Part shown: positions 1 to 6,280 of the stretch, piece after piece
Numbering within the stretch: position 1 is the stretch's first letter
Layout of the letters: each line of letters opens with the position of its first letter
Source of the DNA: Deltaproteobacteria bacterium
GTDB lineage: Bacteria; Desulfobacterota; Desulfobaccia; Desulfobaccales; 0-14-0-80-60-11
Direction of reading: 5' to 3'
NCBI GenBank assembly: GCA_021817645.1
Contig: JAKAGH010000164.1
Coordinates: forward strand, 1 to 7,130
DNA length: 7,130 bases
Notes under the pieces: model-generated
What the model was told of the DNA's origin: nothing
The model's input: only the letters and a program-made list of their open reading frames with translations
The model's database searches: none
Translations under genes and position numbers: made by a program

Positions 1-1
1 G

Positions 2-1216
2 CTCACGCCGTTCAACGTCGTAGTGGGCATCATCTTGCTGCTGGGTGCGATCATCACCGTGCTGCGCTTCACCAAGGGCCTGGCCGGGGTTACCAACCTG
101 TCGGACAACAACCCCTGGGGCATCTGGATCTCCTTCGACCTCCTGTGCGGAGTCGCCCTGGCCGCTGGCGGTTTTACCACTTCCGCCGCTTGCTATATCT
201 TCGGCCTGAAGCGCTATCACTCCGCGGTGCGGCCCGCGATTCTCACTGCGTTCCTGGGCTACTCCCTGGTGGTCTTCGCCCTGCATTATGACGTGGGCCG
301 GCCCTGGCGGCTGCCTTACCCTTTCTTCGTGCAATCCGGCACGACTTCGGTGCTCTTTGAAGTGGGCTTATGCGTCTTCCTCTACCTGATCACCCTCCTC
401 ATCGAGTGGGCGCCGTCAGCCCTGGAATGGCTGGGCCTCAGGAAACCCCGGAACGTCATCGTCAGGATGACCCTGGCTCTGACCATCTTTGGCGTGATCC
501 TGTCCACCATGCACCAGAGTTCTTTGGGGGCCCTGTATCTGATCGCCCCCTCGAAGTTGCACCCCCTCTGGTACTCCATGTTCCTGCCGCTTTTCTTCTT
601 CGTCTCCGCCATCGCCGCGGGCCTGTCCATGGTCATCTTCGAAGGGACTCTGTCGCACCACTATCTGCACCACAAGATGGACAAGGTCTACCTCCGCGAG
701 CATGACGACGTGACCCTGGGCTTCGCCAAGGGCGCGGCCATGGTGCTGGTGGTCTATTTCTTTATCAAGATCGTGGCCCTCACCCTGGATGACAACTGGC
801 ACTACCTCCTGACCGGCTACGGGGCCTGGTACCTCCTGGAACTCCTGGGTTTTGTGGCCCTGCCGGCGCTCCTTTATGCCCTGGGCGTGCGGGAGAGAAA
901 TCTGCCGCTCATCAAATGGACCGCATTGCTCACCGTGCTGGGCGTCGTCCTCAACCGCTTTAACGTCTCCCTGGTGGCCTTTAACTGGCAGCTGGCTCCG
1001 GTCGACCGCTACTTCCCGAGCTGGATGGAAATTGCCATCTCCATCTTTATTGTCACCGTGGGGCTCCTGGTCTTCCGCTTTGTCTCCACCCACATGCCCA
1101 TTTTCTATGAGCACCCCCAATACCGGGAACACGCGCCCCATGAGGGTGAAGAAGAAGAGGCTCCCGAGTTGACCGAACACGAACTTAAACCCCACCCCCA
1201 AAGCTTTGGACACTGA
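2..1216 (+). CDS. hmcC: HmcC-like NrfD/HybB family integral membrane subunit (5' partial)
   Basis: This is a polytopic membrane subunit of an Hmc-type redox complex, expected to exchange electrons with the quinone pool or link periplasmic Fe-S/cytochrome subunits to the cytoplasmic side. About ten hydrophobic segments can be read along the roughly 400 visible residues. The N-terminal stretch with PWGIW, then FDLLCG and LAAGGF, is typical of the NrfD/HybB family. The frame is open back to the window edge: codons before the GTG at 23 read LTPFNVV, which is conserved sequence in this family, so GTG 23 is not the true start and the gene begins upstream. The C-terminus is a soluble tail rich in Glu and His. 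The stop is 10 bp before hmcD. NrfD-like proteins also occur in Dsr, Qrc and Tmc-related complexes; the assignment to Hmc rests on the order of the next three genes. Confidence 0.88.
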   Translation, partial: LTPFNVVVGIILLLGAIITVLRFTKGLAGVTNLSDNNPWGIWISFDLLCGVALAAGGFTTSAACYIFGLKRYHSAVRPAILTAFLGYSLVVFALHYDVGRPWRLPYPFFVQSGTTSVLFEVGLCVFLYLITLLIEWAPSALEWLGLRKPRNVIVRMTLALTIFGVILSTMHQSSLGALYLIAPSKLHPLWYSMFLPLFFFVSAIAAGLSMVIFEGTLSHHYLHHKMDKVYLREHDDVTLGFAKGAAMVLVVYFFIKIVALTLDDNWHYLLTGYGAWYLLELLGFVALPALLYALGVRERNLPLIKWTALLTVLGVVLNRFNVSLVAFNWQLAPVDRYFPSWMEIAISIFIVTVGLLVFRFVSTHMPIFYEHPQYREHAPHEGEEEEAPELTEHELKPHPQSFGH

Positions 1217-1226
1217 GGAAGGGACT

Positions 1227-1367
1227 ATGGATACTTTCTATACTCTCCATGACTTTTTAGTCTATACCAAGGGCGCCGCTTACATTTTGATGGGGGTGAT
1301 CCTCCTGGGCGTCCTGGGATTCTGGCTGTTTATTACCGGCAGGGACGAGGACACGTACATTAAATAG
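1227..1367 (+). CDS. hmcD: HmcD-like small single-span membrane protein (46 aa)
   Basis: I translated this short frame directly: 46 residues starting MDTFYTLHDF, a central hydrophobic span at about residues 17-37 (AAYILMGVILLGVLGFWLF), and a charged end GRDEDTYIK. A purine-rich ribosome site (GAGGAAGGG, 1215-1223) overlaps the hmcC stop region and lies just ahead of ATG 1227. Between an NrfD-like and a NarI-like gene, Hmc operons carry a tiny membrane protein, HmcD, of about this size. The length, single span and position therefore all match. Its role is unknown even in characterised Hmc complexes; it is probably a small accessory subunit. The 39-bp gap to hmcE suggests cotranscription. Confidence 0.85.
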   Translation: MDTFYTLHDFLVYTKGAAYILMGVILLGVLGFWLFITGRDEDTYIK

Positions 1368-1406
1368 GGAAGAGGGCCGCGGCTGGCGGCTTGTGGAGGA
1401 GTCTCT

Positions 1407-2099
1407 ATGTTTTATCAATTTATCACCGGCCCTTTGCTCTGGCTGTCCTTTGGAATCTTCTTCATCGGGCTCACCGTGCGGGTGGTAAACTACATCCGCG
1501 GCCTGGACTGGCAGGCCGACCGGGTGGCCTACCGGGCGCACCTGAGTTTGGGGATCAAGGGCGCGTTGCAATCCATCATCCACTGGCTGGTGCCTTTTGG
1601 GTCCGTAGGCTGGCGCGCCAAGCCTCTGTATACTATTATCTTCTTTGTTTTCCATATCGGCCTGGTGGTCACGCCTCTGTTTCTGCAAGGCCATGCGGTC
1701 CTTCTCAAGGAGCGCTGGGGCCTCAACTGGCCGACCATCCCCATGCCCCTGGCCGACCTCCTGACCATCGGGGTTATAGTCGGCACGGTATGCCTCGCCA
1801 TTCGGCGCCTCGCTCTTCCGGAGGTGCGCATAGTCACCACTGCCTATGATTATTTCCTGCTCCTGCTCACTGTCACCCCCTTCGCCACCGGCTTTTTGAG
1901 CGTCTATCAGGCCCCGAACCCGGGTGACATCGCCAATTTCTGGATTTATGCCCATATCCTGAGCGGTGAGCTCCTGCTGGTGGCCATCCCCTTTACCAAG
2001 CTCTTCCACATCGTGGGCTACTTTCTCTCCCGGGGTCAACTGGGCATGGATTTCGGCATCAAACGCGGCTACAAAGCGAAAGGTGGTTTTGCCTGGTAA
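1407..2099 (+). CDS. hmcE: HmcE-like cytochrome b, NarI-type membrane subunit
   Basis: A 230-residue membrane protein with about five hydrophobic segments, resembling the gamma subunit of nitrate reductase (NarI) and the related DsrM, TmcC and HmcE proteins. These bind two b-type hemes and carry out menaquinol/menaquinone chemistry. Candidate heme ligands are visible as His pairs in two membrane spans: H83 and H96 (FHIGLVV, LQGHAVL), then H183 and H201 (IYAHILSGE, KLFHIVGYF). The start at ATG 1407 is supported by GGAGGA at 1395-1400. The length agrees with HmcE. The C-terminus is basic and likely cytoplasmic, where it would meet the CCG-domain protein encoded next. DsrM is the main alternative, but the preceding NrfD-plus-small-protein order favours Hmc. 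Confidence 0.87.
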   Translation: MFYQFITGPLLWLSFGIFFIGLTVRVVNYIRGLDWQADRVAYRAHLSLGIKGALQSIIHWLVPFGSVGWRAKPLYTIIFFVFHIGLVVTPLFLQGHAVLLKERWGLNWPTIPMPLADLLTIGVIVGTVCLAIRRLALPEVRIVTTAYDYFLLLLTVTPFATGFLSVYQAPNPGDIANFWIYAHILSGELLLVAIPFTKLFHIVGYFLSRGQLGMDFGIKRGYKAKGGFAW

Positions 2100-2102
2100 T
2101 TC

Positions 2103-2111
2103 TGGTATACT
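2103..2111 (+). promoter_or_regulatory. possible extended -10 promoter ahead of hmcF
   Basis: The sequence TGGTATACT just after the hmcE stop reads as an extended -10 element (TG, one base, then TATACT, five of six matches to TATAAT). No good -35 box is seen 16-17 bp upstream. If used, transcription would start near 2118 and give hmcF an additional, internal promoter. Weak evidence from sequence only. Confidence 0.3.
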
Positions 2112-2130
2112 AAATAATGTGTAGGTAAAT

Positions 2131-2147
2131 GCCTTGTTGGTCAAGGC
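2131..2147 (+). other. perfect 6-bp hairpin in the hmcE-hmcF gap
   Basis: GCCTTG (2131-2136), loop TTGGT, CAAGGC (2142-2147). No T-run follows, so it is not an intrinsic terminator. It could be an mRNA-stabilising or processing structure between hmcE and hmcF, or chance. Confidence 0.4.
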
Positions 2148-2180
2148 AAGAGGGATAGCAAGATAAAGGAGTGAGGAGCC

Positions 2181-3575
2181 ATGCCGGAAGGAATCCTCTG
2201 CAATAAAACCCCGGTCAATACCAAAGAGCAGCTCGATGCAGTGCTCGCGGATAAGGGCGGTAAAAAATACTACGAAGAAATGAAGCATCTCGATGTCGAC
2301 GTGGAGAAGCTTCAGAAATCCTTGCAAGCCGGTTTCAAGTCCCGGATGCGCACCTGGTTGGAGATGTGCGCCCACTGCGGGTTGTGCGCGGATACCTGCT
2401 TTTTCTACCTGGCCAACCGCAAGGACCCGACCCAGGTGCCTTCTTATAAGATCCTGTCCACCTTGGGAAAGATCGTCAAGAACAACGGCAAGGTGGACAA
2501 CGCCCACATGCGCTACTGCATGGACGTGGCCTGGTCCAAATGCACTTGCTGCAGCCGCTGCGGCAGTTTCTGCCCCTACGGCATCGATATGGGCATCATG
2601 TTCGGCTACCTGCGGGGGCTGTGCTTCTCCCAAGGCTTCGTACCCTGGGAGCTGAAGATCGGCTCGGGTATGCACCGCATCTTCCACGCCCAGATGGACG
2701 TGACCTCGGAAGACTGGGTGGAGACCTGCGAGTGGATGGCCGACGAACAGCAGGATGAGTGGCCAGGTCTGGAAATTCCCGTGGACAAGGCGGGCGCGGA
2801 CCTCATGTATACCCTCAACGCCCGGGAGCCCAAGCACTACCCGGAGGACATCGCCGAAGCCGCCATCCTCTTCCATATTGCCGGGGAAAACTGGACCGTG
2901 CCCAGTGAGGGCTGGGAACAGACTTCCCTCACCATGTTCGCCGGGGACTGGGAAGGCTGCAAAGCGCAGGTGCAAAACGTCTACGCCGCGATTGACCGCC
3001 TCAAGCCCAAGCGCGTCATGGGCACGGAATGCGGCCACGCCCACCGGGCCACGGTGATCGAAGGGCCATATTGGGTCGGCCGCAAAGACGGCAGGCCTCC
3101 GGTGCCTTATCTGCATTACACCGAGTGGGTGGCCGAGGCCCTGCGCACCGGTAAGATCAAAATTGATCCCGCGAAGAAAATCAAGGTTCCCGTCACCTTA
3201 CAAGATTCCTGCAACTATATCCGCAACTACGGCCTCAAGGACGTTACCCGGGAAATCATGAGCTACCTGGTGGAGCCCGGCTATTTCGTGGAAATGACCC
3301 CCAGCAAGGAGCACAATTTCTGCTGTGGCGGCGGCGGCGGCATTAACGGCCTGGGCATTTACCGGCCCCAGAGGAACATGGGCCTGAAGGTCAAACGGGA
3401 CCAGATCCTGGCCACCGGCTGCAAGCTGATCGTGAGCCCCTGCCACAACTGCTGGGACGCCATCCGGGACCTGGAGGAGGTTTTCGAACTGGGGATCAAA
3501 CAGACCTTCTTGAAACCCCTGCTCATCAAGATGGCCATCATCCCCGAGCACCTCAAACCCAAAGAAGAAGAATAA
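2181..3575 (+). CDS. hmcF: HmcF-like cytoplasmic Fe-S protein with CCG (heterodisulfide reductase-like) domain
   Basis: A 464-residue protein related to HmcF, TmcB, DsrK and HdrD, the likely cytoplasmic electron partner of the membrane subunits. The N-terminal half has two [4Fe-4S] ferredoxin-type motifs: C63-x2-C66-x2-C69-x3-C73 (CAHCGLCADTC) and C121-x2-C124-x2-C127-x3-C131-Pro. The C-terminal half has one full CCG motif: C344, C381-C382 in FCCGGGGG, then C421-x2-C424 (SPCHNC). An earlier, degenerate repeat keeps only a Cys in GTECGHAHR (C284) plus C260. There are no membrane spans. The start ATG 2181 has a purine-rich ribosome site (AGGAGTGAGGAG) just upstream. The length matches HmcF (about 460). 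DsrK is the nearest alternative by family, but the gene order supports HmcF. A terminator follows directly, so this is the last gene of the operon here. Confidence 0.9.
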   Translation: MPEGILCNKTPVNTKEQLDAVLADKGGKKYYEEMKHLDVDVEKLQKSLQAGFKSRMRTWLEMCAHCGLCADTCFFYLANRKDPTQVPSYKILSTLGKIVKNNGKVDNAHMRYCMDVAWSKCTCCSRCGSFCPYGIDMGIMFGYLRGLCFSQGFVPWELKIGSGMHRIFHAQMDVTSEDWVETCEWMADEQQDEWPGLEIPVDKAGADLMYTLNAREPKHYPEDIAEAAILFHIAGENWTVPSEGWEQTSLTMFAGDWEGCKAQVQNVYAAIDRLKPKRVMGTECGHAHRATVIEGPYWVGRKDGRPPVPYLHYTEWVAEALRTGKIKIDPAKKIKVPVTLQDSCNYIRNYGLKDVTREIMSYLVEPGYFVEMTPSKEHNFCCGGGGGINGLGIYRPQRNMGLKVKRDQILATGCKLIVSPCHNCWDAIRDLEEVFELGIKQTFLKPLLIKMAIIPEHLKPKEEE

Positions 3576-3600
3576 GCAGCCCGAAAGGCTAATAGTCTTA

Positions 3601-3636
3601 AGCGCCTTGTTCCCCCAGGAGCAAGGCGCTTTTTTT
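3601..3636 (+). terminator. strong intrinsic terminator after hmcF
   Basis: A 13-bp stem (3601-3613 with 3618-3630, one G-T wobble) closes on the four-base loop CCCA and is followed at once by six further T residues (3631-3636). It lies 25 bp after the hmcF stop and ends the hmc transcript. Confidence 0.93.
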
Positions 3637-3680
3637 GTGGCCGCGGGTGATGGAAACCGCGTCTGTGGGCGGGGATTTTC

Positions 3681-3709
3681 GTAGCGGGGCACCCCTGTAT
3701 GCCCCCTAC
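3681..3709. repeat. GC-rich REP-like palindrome, copy 1
   Basis: GTAGCGGGGCA (3681-3691) pairs with TGCCCCCTAC (3700-3709) with a single bulged C. On the minus strand it begins CGTAGGGG, as does the palindrome about 100 bp downstream. It looks like an extragenic palindromic repeat of a dispersed family. It has no coding content, and the rest of 3640-3780 shows nothing else I can support. Confidence 0.6.
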
Positions 3710-3790
3710 GGCGCTTGTAAACACACAGTCCTCCCAACCTTAAAAATCAGGTGATCACAGATATAAGGCGTATCGATATTTGCGGGCGCT

Positions 3791-3814
3791 GGGGCGGACA
3801 CACGGGTCCGCCCC
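3791..3814. repeat. GC-rich REP-like palindrome, copy 2
   Basis: GGGGCGGAC (3791-3799) and GTCCGCCCC (3806-3814) form a perfect 9-bp stem with a 6-base loop, followed by TACG. Read on the minus strand it starts CGTAGGGGCGGACC, similar at its 5' end to the palindrome at 3681-3709. There is no T-run after it on the plus strand, so a terminator role is unlikely. Confidence 0.65.
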
Positions 3815-3914
3815 TACGTTTAAGCCGCATTTGGCTGGAACTCGGGATCAATATCCATTCTTGCGTCTGAAAATTCTAAAAAACTTCTTTCTAGTTTTTC
3901 CCCGAAAAAATATC

Positions 3915-3942
3915 TTGACACCCTACCGGGGTATGGTATATG
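3915..3942 (+). promoter_or_regulatory. sigma70-type promoter of the FadL-like/CsoR-family genes
   Basis: A perfect -35 TTGACA (3915-3920), a 16-bp spacer and a -10 TATATG (3937-3942). An AT-rich tract (about 3870-3914) lies upstream and could act as an UP element. The predicted start is near 3949, about 29 bases before the ATG at 3978, with a strong ribosome site (GAGGAGGTG, 3965-3973) in between. The spacer carries the presumed operator. Confidence 0.75.
3919..3938 (+). promoter_or_regulatory. putative CsoR/CstR-family operator inside the promoter spacer
   Basis: CACCCTACCGGGGTATGGTA runs from the -35 box into the -10 box. It has the layout I recall for CsoR-family operators of the Bacillus copZA type: ACCCTA, a central G-tract, then TATGGTA. 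A repressor bound here would block RNA polymerase. A CsoR-family regulator is encoded as the second gene downstream, so autoregulation is the natural reading. The match to known operators is from memory and unaligned. Confidence 0.6.
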
Positions 3943-3977
3943 ACTTTAGACAAAATAACTACTAGAGGAGGTGCAGC

Positions 3978-5279
3978 ATGATTAGAGGGCCTGTGGTTAT
4001 CCTCATGCTTTTGGTGGGCATCCTGATACCCTTGAGCGCCCTGGCCACTAACGGTGACAACCTGATCGGAGTCGGTCCCATCTCCCGGTCCATGGGCGGG
4101 GTGGGGATCGCCTCCCCCCAAGACGCCATCAGCGCGGTGTTCTCCAACCCGGCCGCCATGTGTTTCGGGGCCTTCTGCCCCAGCAACCAGGTGGATTTTG
4201 CGGGCACGGCTTTCATACCCAACATCCGTGCCAGGATCAGCGGCGGCACCGGCCCCCTGGGAGCTTTTGCCCCTCCCTTTACCGCGAATGCCCACAGCGA
4301 GAATAAGGTTTATCCGATTCCCGCGTTGGGCATTTCCTACGCTTTCCCGGAACTGCCCCAGTGGCGCTTCGGCTTCGGGGCCTACGGCGTCACCGGCCTG
4401 GGGGTGGACTATCGTTCCGGAGCCCTGGACCAGGCCAATTTTTTCGGGCCCGGAGCCCCCCTGGCCGCGGGAGCCTACAGCAACTTGCAAATTATGAAAT
4501 TCGCCCCTACGGTGGCGTATCAGGTTAATCACTGGCTGTCACTGGGCGCAGCCTTCAACGTCAGTTACTCCACCGTGGACTTGCGGGAGGGCGCCAACTC
4601 CGGCTTTGCCCCGGGCGCACAGATTGGCGCCATCATCAAGCCCCATAAGGATGTCGCCATCGGCCTGACCTACACCACCCCCCAGGATGTGAGCCATAAC
4701 AACGTCCTGCGCGGCGCGGACAACCAGCTCCATTCCCTGTCCCTGTCCTCCCCCAACAACCTGGGGGTGGGAGTGAGCTATGACGCGATTCCCAATAAAC
4801 TCCTCTTCGAGGTGGACTTCAAGTACTTGAACTGGGCCAATGCCGACGGCTACCGGCATTTCGGTTGGACGGACCAATACGTGGTGGGGGTGGGGGCGCA
4901 GTACAAACCCATCAAGAAATTGGCCCTGCGCCTGGGCTATAATTACGGGAATAACCCGGTAAAACCTCACCAAAATTTTGTCGGCGGCAATCCTTTGAAT
5001 CCGGCGTTGCCGCCCATGACCAGTATTCAAGGAACCTCCATTCCGGTGTATTACTTTGAAACCTTCCGCACCATCGGTTTCCCGGCTATCGTCGAGCATC
5101 ATTTCACCGCCGGGGTAGGCTACGACATCACGGAAAGGTTTGCCGTCAATGTCGGTTTTATGTACGCCTTTGAGAACAGCATTACCGCCCATGGCACCAA
5201 TCTCACCCTCCAGCCCACTTCCATAAATTCGAAGTTGAGTGAAGCCGGGGTCGATATGGGCTTGAGCTGGAGGTTTTAA
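3978..5279 (+). CDS. FadL/OmpP1/TodX-family outer-membrane transport protein
   Basis: A 433-residue outer-membrane beta-barrel protein of the FadL family, which passes hydrophobic molecules (fatty acids, aromatics) through the outer membrane. It begins with a signal peptide (basic MIRG, hydrophobic core, likely cleavage after ALA at residue 23). The mature N-terminus TNGDNLIGVGPISRSMGG is the family hallmark and corresponds to the plug/hatch region, with NPAAM at about 57-61 and a cysteine pair C62/C67 (MCFGAFC). The rest alternates short aromatic-rich strands and loops and ends in SWRF, a terminal Phe as expected for barrel assembly. The length is typical. The start is fixed by GAGGAGGTG at 3965-3973. 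It is first in a unit with the CsoR-family gene 46 bp downstream and has a promoter with a CsoR-like operator. The substrate is unknown; the neighbours raise the possibility of a sulfur compound. Confidence 0.9.
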   Translation: MIRGPVVILMLLVGILIPLSALATNGDNLIGVGPISRSMGGVGIASPQDAISAVFSNPAAMCFGAFCPSNQVDFAGTAFIPNIRARISGGTGPLGAFAPPFTANAHSENKVYPIPALGISYAFPELPQWRFGFGAYGVTGLGVDYRSGALDQANFFGPGAPLAAGAYSNLQIMKFAPTVAYQVNHWLSLGAAFNVSYSTVDLREGANSGFAPGAQIGAIIKPHKDVAIGLTYTTPQDVSHNNVLRGADNQLHSLSLSSPNNLGVGVSYDAIPNKLLFEVDFKYLNWANADGYRHFGWTDQYVVGVGAQYKPIKKLALRLGYNYGNNPVKPHQNFVGGNPLNPALPPMTSIQGTSIPVYYFETFRTIGFPAIVEHHFTAGVGYDITERFAVNVGFMYAFENSITAHGTNLTLQPTSINSKLSEAGVDMGLSWRF

Positions 5280-5325
5280 AAGAAACAGCAGTGGCGGGGC
5301 ATCAATCCAAGAGAAGAGGGTGACC

Positions 5326-5622
5326 ATGTACCTTCCGGAAGAATTGAAAGAGAAGCTGCAACGCAACATTTTGTCCAGGTTGCGGATGATCGAAGGCCAG
5401 ATTCGCGGCCTCCAGGGCATGGTCGAAAACAGCAAGGAGTGCGAGCAGATTCTTACGCAACTGCGGGCCGTCCAGTCCGCGTTGAGGTCGGTGAGCGCCC
5501 AGGTGCTCAAAAGTTATCTGATGAAATGCTACAGTGAGATAAGTAAGGAACCCAGTACCGACGAGATCTATCATAAATTGGAAAAGACCGTGGCCATGTT
5601 GACGAAATTTATCGGCACCTGA
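5326..5622 (+). CDS. CsoR/FrmR-family (DUF156) repressor, CstR-like persulfide-sensor type
   Basis: A 98-residue all-helical repressor of the CsoR/RcnR/FrmR/CstR family. RLRMIEGQIRGLQGMVE (about residues 18-34) is the conserved N-terminal DNA-binding/dimer helix. Counting from ATG 5326, the sensing positions are C39 and C68, 29 residues apart as in CsoR and CstR. The position of the copper-binding His (25 after the first Cys) is Tyr64. Copper sensors need Cys-His-Cys, while the persulfide sensor CstR keeps only the two Cys, so a role sensing sulfane sulfur is favoured. I chose ATG 5326 over the in-frame GTG 5320 because GAAGAGGG (5313-5320) lies at a good distance from it. It follows the FadL-like gene by 46 bp, probably in the same transcript, and a DsrE-family gene follows. 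Family membership is certain; the inducer is inferred. Confidence 0.88.
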   Translation: MYLPEELKEKLQRNILSRLRMIEGQIRGLQGMVENSKECEQILTQLRAVQSALRSVSAQVLKSYLMKCYSEISKEPSTDEIYHKLEKTVAMLTKFIGT

Positions 5623-5662
5623 TGAGCCCCGGCAATGTTGACGGCAGGTTCCCCAGATTTAT

Positions 5663-5694
5663 CCCAGCCCGTCAGCCGGCTGGGGAAGAATTTT
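5663..5694 (+). terminator. possible weak terminator or attenuator after the CsoR-family gene
   Basis: CCCAGCC (5663-5669) pairs with GGCTGGG (5678-5684) over an 8-base loop. GAAGAA and then only four T follow. The loop side also contains CCGTCA (5669-5674), which could instead pair with TGACGG at 5639-5644. The hairpin may partly separate the DsrE-like gene from the FadL/CsoR transcript. No convincing -35/-10 pair is visible between here and 5749. Confidence 0.4.
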
Positions 5695-5748
5695 GGCTGA
5701 GGTCAATCTGAAAAAATCTTAGTACTGCTTTTTTAGGAGGAAACCACA

Positions 5749-6201
5749 ATGAATCAACCCAACCAACCGAAAGAGAGAGCTTGCTTTATCTGTTCCCGGG
5801 ACACCATGGACGGGGCTTATCCGGCCCTGATCCTGGGGATTAACGCGGCCCGGCTGGGCATGGAAGCCAAGGTGTTTTATACTTTCATGGGCGTCAACCT
5901 GGTCCGCAAGGGCGGCATCGAAAAGGCCAAGTTTATTCCCCCCGGGGTCATGGGCGCGGTGCCCGGCATGTCCAGCATGGCCACGGCCATGATGAAAAAG
6001 AAGATCGAAAAGGCCCAGATTCCCACTCTGCCCGATCTTATGGAGATGGCCCAATTGGAAGGGGTGGAACTCATCGCCTGTAAGATGACCTTCGACATGA
6101 TGGAACTGAAAGATGAAGACATGATCGAGGATGTGCTTATCTGGGATGCGGCGCAATTCATGAAGTACGCCAAGGAGGCCAAGCTCTGCCTGTTTACTTA
6201 A
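5749..6201 (+). CDS. DsrE/F-like sulfur-carrier protein (DsrE2-type, COG2210-like)
   Basis: A 150-residue protein of the DsrE/DsrF/DsrH superfamily, small proteins that bind sulfur as a persulfide on a conserved Cys and relay it between sulfurtransferases. The DsrE2-like pattern can be followed: an opening strand with two Cys (ACFICSRD, C12 and C15), GAYPALILGINAARLGMEAKVFYTF, then VPGMSSMATAMMKKKIEK, and the active-site region LIACKMTFDMMEL with C111 as probable persulfide Cys. A last Cys (C147) is near the C-terminus. No clear membrane span is seen. The start has an ideal AGGAGG (5735-5740) eight bases before ATG 5749. It lies 126 bp after the CsoR/CstR-type regulator on the same strand; CstR-type regulators are known to sit with sulfurtransferase genes. 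The partner that donates or accepts sulfur is not in the window. A peroxiredoxin label sometimes given to this family would be misleading. Confidence 0.85.
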   Translation: MNQPNQPKERACFICSRDTMDGAYPALILGINAARLGMEAKVFYTFMGVNLVRKGGIEKAKFIPPGVMGAVPGMSSMATAMMKKKIEKAQIPTLPDLMEMAQLEGVELIACKMTFDMMELKDEDMIEDVLIWDAAQFMKYAKEAKLCLFT

Positions 6202-6280
6202 AAGTCAGGGTTTGCTTAAGTTAAGGTCCCCGGGGTAGCTGGAGACCTCTGCGAAAGTCCTCTCATTTGTCATTCTGAGG

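Noticed and set aside
23..25. GTG at 23 as start of hmcC
   Set aside because: Codons before it (LTPFNVV) are conserved family sequence and the frame is open to the edge, so the gene starts outside the window.
1257..3116. Long minus-strand open frame of 619 codons opposite hmcD, hmcE and hmcF
   Set aside because: It lies antisense to well-recognised genes with clear motifs, has no family features and is explained by GC-rich codon bias.
3198..3737. Minus-strand frames over the hmcF 3' end and the terminator
   Set aside because: They read through the perfect terminator hairpin and the antisense of the CCG motif; there is no support for a gene.
3675..3820. CRISPR-like repeat pair in the hmcF-FadL gap
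   Set aside because: Only two diverged palindromes with different loops, no regular repeat-spacer pattern and no cas genes.
3780..3965. 61-codon plus-strand frame upstream of the FadL-like gene
   Set aside because: It runs through a REP-like palindrome and the FadL promoter, has no ribosome site and no recognisable features.
5320..5322. GTG at 5320 as start of the CsoR-family gene
   Set aside because: It overlaps the ribosome site, which is well placed for ATG 5326.
5623..5748. A second CsoR-type operator and promoter directly before the DsrE-like gene
   Set aside because: I found no TACC/G-tract/GGTA pattern and no -35/-10 pair with acceptable spacing; expression may be by read-through from upstream.
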